A stretch of 64,000 bases of DNA from Luteimonas salinisoli (GCF_013425525.1 NZ_JACCKA010000049.1:1-64000); one strand, 5' to 3'. Counted from the first letter of the stretch, positions 1 through 9,530 are shown. Program-made: numbers and translations. The notes: generated by a model from the letters alone, not told the origin.

Positions 1-79
1 ATTCGCGGCGGTCACGATGGCCGCGGATGCGCGGCCGCGCTCGCTGCTGGCCGCCGCCGCGACGGCGGCGATCCGGTAG
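1..79 (+). CDS. hemD: Uroporphyrinogen-III synthase, C-terminal end (partial)
   Basis: The window opens inside a reading frame that runs from base 2 to a TAG at 77-79 and encodes 25 residues ending in LLAAAATAAIR. The frame stops 41 bases before hemX. In gammaproteobacteria hemD, hemX and hemY form one operon, so this is most likely the tail of HemD, which cyclises hydroxymethylbilane to uroporphyrinogen III. The call rests on gene order and position only, because the fragment is too short to carry a diagnostic motif. Confidence 0.6.
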   Translation, partial: FAAVTMAADARPRSLLAAAATAAIR

Positions 80-120
80 CATCGTCGGCACCGGCCCGTG
101 CCGGTCCCCCTGCCCCCGTC

Positions 121-1134
121 ATGACCGAAACGTCCGTTGCTTCCCAACCCCGCGCCCGCGGCAGCGGCCGCGGTGCCGTCTGGCTGCTGGCGCTTGCGCT
201 GGTGCTGCTCGTCGTCTGGGGCGGGTGGCGCTGGTGGTCGGCGCAGGAGCAGATGCGGATGGCCGATGATCGCGACCTCGACCAGCACCTGCAGGCGCTG
301 GAGGCGCGCACCGCGCGCCTGCGCCTGGACCTGCGCGCGCAGTCGCAGCGCCTGCAGCAGGCCGAGGCGACCAACCGGGTCCTGCGCGACGAGCTGCTGG
401 GGCTGGGCCAACGCGCCGCGATCCTGGAGGACGACCTGGCCGCCGTGGCGAGACCGCAGCGCGACGCCGCCCAGGCGCTGCGGCTGGACGAGGTGGAACT
501 GCTGCTCGCCCAGGGTCAGCAGCGCCTGCAGCTGGCCGGCGACCAGGACGGCGCCCACCGCGCCTATGCCCTGGCTGCGCAGTTGCTGGCCGGGCTGGAG
601 CATCCCGATCCCGGCCTGCTCAACCTGCGCCAGACCCTGGCCCAGGAGCGCGCCGCGCTCGACGCGCTCGGCGAGGACCCGCGACGAACCGCCGCCGGGC
701 GCCTGGAAGCGCTCGCTGCCGCGCTGCCCGCGCTTCCGGTGCACGCGCCGGCGGCCGGCCAGCCGGCCGCAAGCTGGTGGCAGCGGGCGTTCGCGCGCCT
801 GGTCGAGGTCCGGCCCAGCGACGGCGCGCTGGCGCTGGAGCCGGCCGACCGCGCCGCCGGCCTCGCGGCGCTGCAGTTGGAACTGACCCTGTCGCGGGTG
901 GCGATCGAGCGCCGCGACGAGGCCGGGCTGCGCGAAGCCCTAGATCGCGTCGACGCCTGGCTGACGCGGCTATGGCCGGACTCCGCCGGGCTGCGCGAGC
1001 GGCGTGCCGCCCTCGCCGCGCTGCGCGAAGCGCCGCTGTCGGCGTCCCTGCCCTCCCTGGGCAGCACCCTGGAACAGCTGCGCCGGCAGCGCGCCTCGCC
1101 GCCGCGGCCCGCCGCAGCGCCTGGGGAAAGCTGA
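121..1134 (+). CDS. hemX: HemX-like inner-membrane protein (uroporphyrinogen-III C-methyltransferase-like)
   Basis: 337 aa. A short Ala/Arg-rich cytoplasmic N-terminus is followed by one transmembrane helix (about residues 20-37, WLLALALVLLVVW) and a long helical, heptad-rich region (about 60-130) predicted to be coiled coil. The remainder is the HemX domain. HemX sits between hemD and hemY in many gammaproteobacteria; despite its common database name it lacks a methyltransferase fold, and its exact role in tetrapyrrole metabolism is unsettled. The start is the ATG directly before the TM segment; no strong Shine-Dalgarno is seen, which fits coupling to hemD. Confidence 0.85.
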   Translation: MTETSVASQPRARGSGRGAVWLLALALVLLVVWGGWRWWSAQEQMRMADDRDLDQHLQALEARTARLRLDLRAQSQRLQQAEATNRVLRDELLGLGQRAAILEDDLAAVARPQRDAAQALRLDEVELLLAQGQQRLQLAGDQDGAHRAYALAAQLLAGLEHPDPGLLNLRQTLAQERAALDALGEDPRRTAAGRLEALAAALPALPVHAPAAGQPAASWWQRAFARLVEVRPSDGALALEPADRAAGLAALQLELTLSRVAIERRDEAGLREALDRVDAWLTRLWPDSAGLRERRAALAALREAPLSASLPSLGSTLEQLRRQRASPPRPAAAPGES

Positions 1135-1230
1135 ACGGGGGCCGGCCCGCCGGCACCGGCGGCCGCGGGCTGCACGCCCCGGCCACATCCCCGCGCCTAA
1201 CGTGAACGGCAACGAGCCAGGAGCCGCCAC

Positions 1231-2484
1231 ATGAACCTGTTCCGCAACCTGCTGTTCTGGATCGCCTTGGCGGTGCTGGGTGCGCTGCTGGCGCAGATGC
1301 TGCTCACCCACGACCACGGCTTCGTGCTGGTGCGCTACGGCGGCTACGACTACACCACCACCCTGGTCCGGGCGATCGGCATCGGCCTGCTGGCGCTGCT
1401 GGTGCTCTGGCTGCTGTGGAAGCTGCTGAGCTTCCCGTTCCGCAGCTGGAGCCGCCACCGCGACCGCCAGAGCCGCGCGCGGCTCGGCGACGGCCTGGAG
1501 GCCCTGCACCAGGGGCACTACCAGCGCGCCGAGAAGCTGCTGGCGCAGGCCTGCGAGGATCCGCATGGCGAGGCGCCGGCGCGGGTGGCCGCGGCGCACG
1601 CCGCCTGGGCGCGCGGCGATGCGCCCCTGGCGCGGCAGCTGCTGGCGGGCTTCGGCGAGCGCCATCCCGCCTCGCGCGCCATCGCCGAGGCCGAGCTGGC
1701 CCTGGCCGACGGTCGTCCCACCGACGCACTGGTGGCGCTGGACGCCCCGGCGGCGCAGCCCCTGCCGCCGCGCGGGTTGGCGCTGCGCGCCGAGGCCCTG
1801 GCGACCTCGGGACAGGCGGCGCAGGCCTACGAGATGCTCGGCGCGCTGCGCCAGCAGCAGGCCCTGCCGGGCGCACGCCTGGACGACCACGAGATCTTGT
1901 GGGCCGCCGCCGCCCTGCGCGAGGCCGCCGACGCCAATGTCCTGGCAGACCGCTGGGAGACGATGACCAAGGCGCTGAAGGCGGAGCCGGCGGTGGTCGC
2001 GGCCTACGCCGAGCGCGCGGCCGCGCTGCGCTGGGAGGAGGCCGCGGCCAAGAGCCTGGAACAGGCGCTGGATGCGCGCTGGGACGAGTCGCTGGCCGAA
2101 CGCTACGGCGCGCTGCCGCTGGGACGCCTGGAGCAGCGCCGCCAGACCGCCGAACGCTGGCTGCAGGCGCACCCCTCCAGCCCGGCGCTGCTGCTGGCGC
2201 TGGCGCGGCTGGCGCGCGAGCAGGGACAGTGGACCCAGGCCGAGGATTACCTGCACCGCGCGCTCGCGCAGGGCGCGGGCAGCGAGGCATGGGAGGAACT
2301 CGGCCACGGCTTCGCGGCCCGCGGCGACGACGCGCGCGCGCGGCTGTGCTACCGCAACGCGCTGCACGCCGCCCGCGGCGAACCGGTCGAGGCCTTCGCC
2401 GACCGCGACCTGCGCCAGCGCATCTTCGACGAGGCCGCGAGCGAGGACCGCGACGAGCACGGGATGCCGCGGCTGCGCGAATAG
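1231..2484 (+). CDS. hemY: HemY family TPR membrane protein
   Basis: 417 aa. Two N-terminal transmembrane helices (about residues 5-25 and 42-65) precede a large domain of Ala/Leu-rich helical pairs typical of tetratricopeptide repeats, which continues to the C-terminus. This is the HemY_N plus TPR layout of the proteobacterial HemY encoded next to HemX. It is distinct from protoporphyrinogen oxidase, which shares the symbol in Gram-positives. CAGGAG lies 8 bases before the ATG. The 96-base gap from hemX has no obvious terminator, so cotranscription is likely. A REP-type element follows the stop. Confidence 0.88.
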   Translation: MNLFRNLLFWIALAVLGALLAQMLLTHDHGFVLVRYGGYDYTTTLVRAIGIGLLALLVLWLLWKLLSFPFRSWSRHRDRQSRARLGDGLEALHQGHYQRAEKLLAQACEDPHGEAPARVAAAHAAWARGDAPLARQLLAGFGERHPASRAIAEAELALADGRPTDALVALDAPAAQPLPPRGLALRAEALATSGQAAQAYEMLGALRQQQALPGARLDDHEILWAAAALREAADANVLADRWETMTKALKAEPAVVAAYAERAAALRWEEAAAKSLEQALDARWDESLAERYGALPLGRLEQRRQTAERWLQAHPSSPALLLALARLAREQGQWTQAEDYLHRALAQGAGSEAWEELGHGFAARGDDARARLCYRNALHAARGEPVEAFADRDLRQRIFDEAASEDRDEHGMPRLRE

Positions 2485-2496
2485 CCGCCGTTCCCT

Positions 2497-2604
2497 GTAG
2501 GAGCGGCCCATGGCCGCGAAGGCCGCGGGAGGCTCCGGCCGGGTGGGCGGTGATTCGGGGCAGCTCCAGCCGCGCCGGCCTTCGCGCGCATGGCGCGCTC
2601 CTAC
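2497..2604. repeat. 108-bp GTAG...CTAC inverted REP-type element (copy A)
   Basis: Begins GTAGGAGCGGCCCATGGCCG and ends CGCGCATGGCGCGCTCCTAC, so two small hairpins face each other with terminal GTAG / CTAC. The interior carries a semi-conserved stretch rich in GCCGGG and GGCGGTGATTC. The length (108 bp) is identical to copies at 6471-6578 and 6609-6716. It lies in the convergent gap between hemY and the thiolase gene. The organisation matches the GTAG-type REP elements known from Stenotrophomonas and other Xanthomonadaceae, which are mobilised by RAYT transposases; none is encoded here. Confidence 0.85.
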
Positions 2605-2684
2605 GCGGCGGGGCGCCGCCAACCGCGCGAGCGGCCGACCGCTCCGCAGGCGCCGCGTGCGGTACGCCGCCTGAGGCGGACTGC

Positions 2685-3962
2685 TCAGCGCTCGAGGATC
2701 GCCACCACGCCCATGCCGCCGGCGGTACAGATCGACACCAGGCAGCGGCCGCCGCCGCGCTCGGCCAGCTGCTTGGCCGCGGTGGCGACGATGCGCGCAC
2801 CGGTAGCCGCGAACGGATGCCCCGCCGCCAGCGACGAGCCGACCGGGTTGATCCTGGCAGGGTCGATCCGCCCCAGCGGCGCTTCCAGGCCGAGGCGGTT
2901 GCGGCAGTAGTCCTCGCTCTCCCAGGCGCGCAGCGTGCACAGCACCTGCGCCGCGAAGGCCTCGTGGATCTCGTAGATGTCGAAATCCTGCAGCGTCAGA
3001 TCGTTGCGGCGGAGCAGTTCGGCCACCGCCACGGTCGGCGCCATCAGCAGGCCTTCGCCATGGACGAAATCGACCGCCGCCACCTGCGCATCGCGCATCC
3101 AGCACAGCGGCTCATGGCCATGGGTCCGCGCCCAGTCCTCGCTGGCCAGCAGGCAGGCGGCAGCGCCATCGGTGAGCGGCGTGGAGTTGGCGGCGGTGAG
3201 GGTGCCCCGCCCGGAGGCGCGATCGAAAGCAGGCTTGAGCGTGGCCAGCTTGTCGATCGAGGTGTCGGCACGCAGGACGTTGTCGCGCGCCACCCCGCGG
3301 AAGCTCACCACCAGGTCGTCGAAGAAGCCGCGCTCGTAGGCGGCGGCCAGCTTGTGGTGCGAGGCCACCGCCAGCTCGTCCTGCGAGTCGCGGGAGATGT
3401 TCCACTCCTTGGCCATGTCCTCGCAGTGATCGCCCATCGACTTGCCGGTGCGCGGCTCGGCCACGCCGGGAAAGTCCGGCTTGAGTTCGCGGAGGCGGAA
3501 GCCGCGGAACGCGGCCAGCTTCTCGCCGGTGGTCTTGGCGGCCGCGGCGCGCAGCAGGCGCCGGCGCAGCGACTGGCCGTAGACGATCGGCACGTCGGAA
3601 GTGGTATCGGAACCGCCGCCGATGCCGGCCTCGATCTGGCCCACGGCGATCTTGTTGCCGACGGTGATCAGGCTGTCGAGCGAGGTGCCGCAGGCGCGCT
3701 GCAGGGTGATGCCGGGGGTCAGCGCCGACAGGCCCGAGGACAGCGCCGCTTCGCGGCCGAGGTTCCAGTCGCTGGCGTGCTTGATCACCGCGCCCATCGC
3801 GACCTCGCCGAGCTGCTGGCCATGCAGGCCGAAACGTTCGACCAGCGCGCCGAGGGTGCGTACCGACATTCCGAGGTTGCCGACGTCCGCATAGGCGGTG
3901 TTGCGGCGGCAGAACGGGATACGGACGCCACCGAGCACGGCGACGGGACGACCTTGCTGCAT
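2685..3962 (-). CDS. Thiolase family acetyl-CoA C-acyltransferase (FadI-like)
   Basis: 425 aa. It carries the thiolase hallmarks: the nucleophilic Cys91 in QRACGTS, the NEHEAFA-type segment seen here as IHEAFAAQ, the catalytic GHP histidine in LAAGHPFAATGARI, and the second cysteine in CTAGGMGVV near the C-terminus. The length fits FadI-like 3-ketoacyl-CoA thiolases of fatty-acid beta-oxidation, which cleave 3-ketoacyl-CoA to acetyl-CoA and a shortened acyl-CoA. The start MQQGRPVAV is chosen because GAGG lies 9 bases upstream and the thiolase fold starts right after it. No fadJ partner is adjacent, so the physiological substrate is uncertain. Divergent from the gene at 4046. Confidence 0.85.
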   Translation of the reverse strand: MQQGRPVAVLGGVRIPFCRRNTAYADVGNLGMSVRTLGALVERFGLHGQQLGEVAMGAVIKHASDWNLGREAALSSGLSALTPGITLQRACGTSLDSLITVGNKIAVGQIEAGIGGGSDTTSDVPIVYGQSLRRRLLRAAAAKTTGEKLAAFRGFRLRELKPDFPGVAEPRTGKSMGDHCEDMAKEWNISRDSQDELAVASHHKLAAAYERGFFDDLVVSFRGVARDNVLRADTSIDKLATLKPAFDRASGRGTLTAANSTPLTDGAAACLLASEDWARTHGHEPLCWMRDAQVAAVDFVHGEGLLMAPTVAVAELLRRNDLTLQDFDIYEIHEAFAAQVLCTLRAWESEDYCRNRLGLEAPLGRIDPARINPVGSSLAAGHPFAATGARIVATAAKQLAERGGGRCLVSICTAGGMGVVAILER

Positions 3963-4045
3963 CGGAAGCACCTCGCGACGGCCCATCGACCATGACGGGC
4001 ATAATGACGGCAGTTTAGCGCCGCCACCGTGCACGGCCAATCACG

Positions 4046-4927
4046 ATGACCCAATCCGCCCTGAACCCCACTCCGCCGGTGCGCGCGGCCCTGGCACTGG
4101 AACTCAGGCCCGGCAGCGAAGCTACGCGCGACGCCCTTGCGCAGAACGATGCCGGCGAACTGGGCGCGTTGATCGCCGCGGATCTGGCCGGCTTCGCCGC
4201 CGAGGCGATGGGCCTCGACCTGGTGCTGGTGGGCGCGCACTACGACCCGGTGGAGCTGTTGCGGCCGGGTTGGCCGCTGCACCGCGAACTCGAGCAGCTT
4301 TCGGCGCGCGCGCCCGGCGAGAGCGGCGGTCGGGTGATCGCCTTCGGCGCCCACCAGGGGCGGCTGCCCGGCGCGTTCGCACCCTCGTCCGAGCATCGCG
4401 GGGGACCCCTGCGGCTGGTGCCGCTGACGCTGATCGGCGACCCGGCGGTGCAGGCCGGTGTGGACGCGGCCTTCGAAAGCGAGCTGATGGAACGCGGGAT
4501 GGCCGGCGCGGCGACCGCGCTGCTGGCGCAGGACGGTTTCGGCCTGCAGCTGGAGCACGCGCGCTATCTCACCCTGCACGACCTCTGCGCGATGACCGCG
4601 CTGCAGTACGAGCACGCCGGACTCAAGCCGCTGTGGCCGCTGCTCGAGACCGCATTGCTGGCACCGGCCGACGAGGCCTGGCTGGACGCCCCGCCCGAAC
4701 CGCTGCTGCACTACGTCGACGGCGAGGCCCGCATCGCCCTGTTCTCGCCCGACGGCTGGCGCAACCGCTACGCCATCGGCGACGACGACGAGGCGCGACT
4801 GGAGCGGGGTTTCGCCCGCTTCGAAGCGCGCCAGCGCCAGATCGCCGCGCTGCTGCAGGCGCATGGCATCCCGGTCACCTACGCCCACTGCCGCTCGCGC
4901 CTGGACCCCCACGACGAGCTGGCCTGA
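4046..4927 (+). CDS. Conserved-looking protein of unknown function
   Basis: 293 aa, no signal peptide and no transmembrane segment. Composition and codon use match neighbouring real genes. I recognise no domain. Visible features are an acidic, helix-prone N-terminal half (ALALELRPGSEATRDALAQ), a central LRLVPLTLIGDP strand-like stretch, and a C-terminal helix (LERGFARFEARQRQIAALL) ending in a CRSRLDPHDELA tail. It is transcribed divergently from the thiolase across an 83-base gap that must hold both promoters. The Shine-Dalgarno is weak, so the start could be slightly different. Confidence 0.6.
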   Translation: MTQSALNPTPPVRAALALELRPGSEATRDALAQNDAGELGALIAADLAGFAAEAMGLDLVLVGAHYDPVELLRPGWPLHRELEQLSARAPGESGGRVIAFGAHQGRLPGAFAPSSEHRGGPLRLVPLTLIGDPAVQAGVDAAFESELMERGMAGAATALLAQDGFGLQLEHARYLTLHDLCAMTALQYEHAGLKPLWPLLETALLAPADEAWLDAPPEPLLHYVDGEARIALFSPDGWRNRYAIGDDDEARLERGFARFEARQRQIAALLQAHGIPVTYAHCRSRLDPHDELA

Positions 4928-4939
4928 GCGGGCGGCCGG

Positions 4940-5140
4940 CTACACCCGGAATCGCCGCCCACCCCGCCGGAGCCTCCCGCGGCTTTCGCGGCCATGGGCC
5001 GCTCCTACAGAGCTGCCGCTCGCCGCCGCCCCTGTAGGAGCGTGCCATGCACGCGAAAGCCGGCGCGGCCGGCAACCCCCGGAATCACCGCCAACCCGGC
5101 CGAAGTTCCCGCGCCCTTCGCGGCCTTTGGCCGCTCGCAT
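4940..5140. repeat. Cluster of GTAG-type REP elements (copy B, two partial units)
   Basis: A first half-unit ends in CGGCCATGGGCCGCTCCTAC at 5008. A second begins GTAGGAGCGTGCCATGCACG at 5034 and degenerates near GGCCGCTCGCAT around 5140. The two hairpin subtypes (GGCCATGGGCC and GTGCCATGCAC) are the ones found elsewhere in this window. It lies between two convergent genes. Confidence 0.75.
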
Positions 5141-5151
5141 GGGTGTCGCGA

Positions 5152-5787
5152 TCAGAGGCGGATCACGCCGCAGGCCAGGCGTGCGCCGGCGTCGCCGGTC
5201 GGCTGCGTGCTGTAGTCGTCCGCATCGGCATGGACGATGACCGCCTTGCCGGCGATGTCGGCCGCGCCGCCGTCGCCGAGGGTCGCCCCGTGCAGCGTCG
5301 CGTCGACCGTGGCCACGCCGTCGGCGTTGGCGCGGATGTTGTCGCTGTCGCCGGCGTGGTGCTCGCCCCGCCCGGCACGGCCGTGGGGATCGTCGCCGGG
5401 ATTGAAATGCCCGCCGGCGCTCGTCGCATCGGGCGCGCTGCAGTCGCCGTTCTCGTGCACGTGGAAGCCGTGCACGCTGTCGGCGGACAGGCCGCGGACC
5501 TCGCCGCTGACGCGGACCAGGCCGCCCTCGGCGTTGAAGCTGAGTTCGCCGGCGACGTCGTTGCCCTCGGTCGGCTCCAGGGTGGCGCGGGCGACGGCGG
5601 ACTGCTCGGCGTCGGTGCCGGCCTGGGTGCCGTAGGCCTGCGCGACCGGGGCGCGGTCGGGATCGGCCGGCTCGGTCATCGCGGTGTCGGCGGCGACCTC
5701 GGCTTCGGTGTCGGGCCGGTCGTCGGACGAGCAGGCGGCCAGCGCCAACAGGGCCGGGGCCAGCAGCAGAGTGCGGGAGAGGCGCAT
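5152..5787 (-). CDS. sodC: Cu/Zn superoxide dismutase, periplasmic lipoprotein
   Basis: 211 aa. A signal peptide ends in a lipobox (LALAAC, Cys19), followed by an acidic linker to about residue 60 and the SOD beta-barrel. Metal ligands are all present: His109 and His111 in GFHVHENGDC, bridging His127 in GGHFNP, His135, His144 and Asp147 in HHAGD, and His186 in VIVHAD. The structural disulfide pair is Cys116 and Cys206 (ARLACGVI). The enzyme dismutes superoxide in the periplasm. AGAGGA precedes the ATG by about 9 bases. It is downstream of, and probably cotranscribed with, a ligand-poor paralog (62-base gap). Confidence 0.95.
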   Translation of the reverse strand: MRLSRTLLLAPALLALAACSSDDRPDTEAEVAADTAMTEPADPDRAPVAQAYGTQAGTDAEQSAVARATLEPTEGNDVAGELSFNAEGGLVRVSGEVRGLSADSVHGFHVHENGDCSAPDATSAGGHFNPGDDPHGRAGRGEHHAGDSDNIRANADGVATVDATLHGATLGDGGAADIAGKAVIVHADADDYSTQPTGDAGARLACGVIRL

Positions 5788-5818
5788 GGGTCGTTTCCTC
5801 TGGATGAGACGGGTTCGC

Positions 5819-5830
5819 TGTGTATACACA
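5819..5830. promoter_or_regulatory. Perfect 12-bp palindrome TGTGTATACACA before sodC
   Basis: The palindrome lies 32 bases upstream of the sodC ATG, in the short gap after the paralogous gene. On the minus strand it contains a TGTGTATAC stretch resembling an extended -10, but no convincing -35 is seen at 16-18 bases. It could be an operator or an internal promoter giving sodC separate expression. Confidence 0.35.
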
Positions 5831-5849
5831 CGGCCGCGTCACGCAGCCG

Positions 5850-6404
5850 TCATCGCGTGATCGCGATCGCGCCGCAGGCCACGCGTGCGCTGAAGGCCCC
5901 GGGGGTGGCGCCGAGCACCACCAGCGCCCGGCCGGCGATGTCGTTGGCCGCCCCGCCGCCCAGCACTGCGCGCGCGACCAGCAGGTCGACGCGGGCCACG
6001 CCCTCCGCATCGGCGACGATGCGGTCGCGGTTGCCGCCGACCACGCCGACCTGTTCCGCACCCGCCTGCGGATCGAAGTACGGCCCGGCGCTGGCGGCGT
6101 CGGCCGCGCTGCAGTCGCCGCGCTCGTGCACCTGCAGGCTGTGGGCGCCGTTGCGGACCAGGCCGCCGACCTCGCCGGTGATGCGCACGCCGCCCGGCAC
6201 CGCGGCCAGCTCCACCCGACCGCTGACCAGGCTGCCCGAGGCCGAGGCCAGGTTGGCCACCGCCGCACTGGCGGTGCCCTGCTCGGCCAGCGACGGCGAA
6301 GGCAGCGGCGTGGCCCCGCCCGCACGCGGCGGCGCGGTCGGCGGCGCGGTGCTGGCGCAGGCGGTCATCAGCAGGGCGGCGGCAACGGAAAGGATCGGAC
6401 GCAT
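5850..6404 (-). CDS. SodC-like lipoprotein lacking most metal ligands (probable pseudoenzyme)
   Basis: 184 aa. Signal peptide with lipobox LLMTAC (Cys15), Pro/Ala-rich linker, then a domain aligning along its length with the adjacent SodC. The cysteines are kept (Cys98 in HERGDC, Cys177 in ARVACGAI) and so is one histidine (His93). The other ligands are changed: GFH to SLQ (Gln91), GGHFNP to GPYFDP (Tyr109), HHAGD to GGNRD, and VIVHAD to LVVLGA (Leu164). It therefore should not bind the normal Cu/Zn pair. The fold is probably maintained by the disulfide. It is the upstream gene of the pair and is translated from an ATG that sits before the signal peptide. This looks like a tandem duplication that diverged into a non-catalytic role. 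Confidence 0.85.
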   Translation of the reverse strand: MRPILSVAAALLMTACASTAPPTAPPRAGGATPLPSPSLAEQGTASAAVANLASASGSLVSGRVELAAVPGGVRITGEVGGLVRNGAHSLQVHERGDCSAADAASAGPYFDPQAGAEQVGVVGGNRDRIVADAEGVARVDLLVARAVLGGGAANDIAGRALVVLGATPGAFSARVACGAIAITR

Positions 6405-6470
6405 GTCGCGGCGCTCATTGGCGATCGGGGCCGCGAAGATAACGCCGCACGCCGGAGCGCGCGATGAACT

Positions 6471-6578
6471 GTAGGAGCGGCCCACGGCCGCGAAGGCCGC
6501 GGGAGGCTACAGCCGGGTTGGCGGCGATTTCGGATGCTGCCTGTCGCGCCGGCCTTCGCGCGCATGGCGCGCTCCTAC
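6471..6578. repeat. 108-bp GTAG...CTAC REP-type element (copy C)
   Basis: It starts with GTAGGAGCGGCCCACGGCCG, ends with GCGCATGGCGCGCTCCTAC, and is the same length as copies A and D. It lies upstream of the SodC-like gene, only 30 bases from copy D in direct orientation. Confidence 0.85.
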
Positions 6579-6608
6579 AGACGTGCCGGGCAACTCGGGC
6601 GTTTTTCT

Positions 6609-6716
6609 GTAGGAGCGGCCCATGGCCACGAAAGCCGCGGGAGGCTCCGGTCGGGTTGGCGGCGATTCCGGTCGCTGCCTGTCGCGCCGGCCTTCGCGCG
6701 CATGGCGCGCTCCTAC
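6609..6716. repeat. 108-bp GTAG...CTAC REP-type element (copy D)
   Basis: Nearly identical in layout to copy C, with the same terminal hairpins and a shared interior. Together C and D occupy most of the 360-base gap between the SodC-like gene and ntrC. Apart from the presumed promoter of the sod operon nothing else is seen there. Confidence 0.85.
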
Positions 6717-6764
6717 AGGGGTCTGGCCCGCAGCGGAAAACGGGGGAAGAGGCGTTGGGCCGGG

Positions 6765-8183
<1,419 letters not shown>

Positions 8184-8233
8184 CGTCGGCCTCCACGCCG
8201 TTGCGGATTTCTGCCGGTGCGACCCGTGATCCC

Positions 8234-8425
8234 GTAGGAGCGGCCCATGCTCTCGTAGGAGCGGCCCATGGCCGCGAAAGCCCGCGAATCATGGACCCCG
8301 CGCACCTTCGGCCCCCGCCATCCCCGGTTCCACCGGGGAGAAGCGTCTCCGCAGCACGCGGCCGGGAATCGGGACCGACCTGGCGATCCGGTTCGCGGGC
8401 TTTCGCGGCCATGGGCCGCTCCTAC
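8234..8425. repeat. GTAG-type REP element inside the ntrB-ntrC gap (copy E)
   Basis: Two left ends, CGTAGGAGCGGCCCATG at 8233 and again at 8254, are followed about 150 bases on by the inverted right end GGCCATGGGCCGCTCCTAC (ends 8425). The interior differs from the 108-bp units. It occupies the ntrB-ntrC intergenic space on what should be a bicistronic mRNA, so its hairpins may alter mRNA stability or read-through between sensor and regulator. Confidence 0.8.
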
Positions 8426-8456
8426 GGGGGATCGCCCGGCGGCGCCGCGTTCGCGC

Positions 8457-9512
8457 TCAAACATCGTCGTGCTCCCTGGCCGCCAGCGGCAGCAGCAGCG
8501 TGAAAACCGTATGCCCCGGGCGCGAGCGGTAGGCCAGCGAACCGCGGTGCTCGCGCGCCACCTGCTGCGCCAGCGCCAGGCCCAGGCCGCTGCCGTCGGC
8601 GCGGCCCGAGACCAGCGGCAGGAAGATCTGCTCGGTCAGCTCCTCGGGCACGCCGCGGCCGTCGTCGACGATCTCCAGGCGCAGCGCCAGCGGGTGCACG
8701 GCATCGGCGATGCGCACGCCGCGCTCGATGCGGGTGCGCAGGGTGACGTTGGCCGCGCCCGCCTGGATCGCGTTGCGCACCAGGTTCCATGCCGCCTGGG
8801 TGAGGCGGTCGGCATCGCCGTGCAGGTCGGGCAGGCTGGGGTCGTAGTCGCGGATCAGCTTCACCACCCAGCCCGCCTCGTGCTCGGCCAGGCGCAGCAC
8901 CCGCTCCAGCACGCCGTGGATGTTGAGCGGCGCGTGCGGCTGCGGCGGCGCCGGCGCCAGCAGCTGATCGACCAACCCGGTCAGGCGCCCGACCTCGGCC
9001 TGGATCACCGCCACCAGCTCGCGCGCCTCGCCCTCTTCGCTGCGCCGCGCCAGCAGCTGCGCCGCGCCCTTCAGCCCGGCCAGCGGGTTGCGCAGCTCGT
9101 GCGCCAGACCCTTCAGCGCCGCCGCCAATGCGCTCGGCAACACCCGCAGCGGGTCGTCGCCGGGGAACTCGTCGACCGGATGCGCCTCCAGCAGCCAGCC
9201 GCCGTCCTCGCGCCGCGACAGCCAGCCATCGGCGAAGCGCGGCTCGCCGCCGAGGAAGGCCAGCTCGATCCGCCGCAGCCGCAGCTGCTCGCTGGGCTCG
9301 ACCTCGGCGCCGCCGGCCGCCAGCGCCCGCCGCAGCGCCTCGCCCTCCACCTCCAGCGCCGCCAGCGGCTGGTCCAGCAGCCGCCGCGCGCTCACCCCCA
9401 GCCAGTGGGCGAAGGCGGCGTTGCAGCCCTCGATGCGCGCGTGGCGGTCGGTCCAGGCCACGGGGGTGACCAGGGCGTCGAGGGGGGAGTCGGGCAGGTC
9501 CGGAGGGGGCAT
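8457..9512 (-). CDS. glnL: Nitrogen regulation sensor histidine kinase NtrB
   Basis: 351 aa from the ATG at 9512. A PAS-like N-terminal domain (about 10-115) is followed by the dimerisation/phosphotransfer H-box GLAHELRNPLAG (His138) and an ATPase domain with N-box (NLVRNAIQAG), G1 (VDDGRGVP) and G2 (GSGLGLAL). No membrane segments, as expected for the cytosolic PII-controlled kinase/phosphatase of NtrC. An in-frame ATG at 9530 would add six residues; neither start has a clear Shine-Dalgarno, and the downstream one fits the family alignment better. An NtrC-like palindrome overlaps this start region. Confidence 0.93.
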   Translation of the reverse strand: MPPPDLPDSPLDALVTPVAWTDRHARIEGCNAAFAHWLGVSARRLLDQPLAALEVEGEALRRALAAGGAEVEPSEQLRLRRIELAFLGGEPRFADGWLSRREDGGWLLEAHPVDEFPGDDPLRVLPSALAAALKGLAHELRNPLAGLKGAAQLLARRSEEGEARELVAVIQAEVGRLTGLVDQLLAPAPPQPHAPLNIHGVLERVLRLAEHEAGWVVKLIRDYDPSLPDLHGDADRLTQAAWNLVRNAIQAGAANVTLRTRIERGVRIADAVHPLALRLEIVDDGRGVPEELTEQIFLPLVSGRADGSGLGLALAQQVAREHRGSLAYRSRPGHTVFTLLLPLAAREHDDV

Positions 9513-9529
9513 TGCACCAATGTAGTGCA
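9513..9529 (-). promoter_or_regulatory. NtrC-type binding site at the ntrB start
   Basis: TGCACCAATGTAGTGCA matches the enteric NtrC consensus TGCACC-N5-GGTGCA with one mismatch. It lies immediately upstream of the ATG at 9512, a position suited to repression or autoregulation of ntrBC rather than activation at a distance. No sigma-54 -24/-12 element was seen beside it. Confidence 0.5.
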
Positions 9530-9530
9530 T

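Noticed and set aside
970-3105. A 711-codon open frame on the minus strand across hemX-hemY
   Set aside because: It is antisense to hemX and hemY, has Arg/Gln/Val-rich composition typical of GC-rich shadow frames, and shows no domain.
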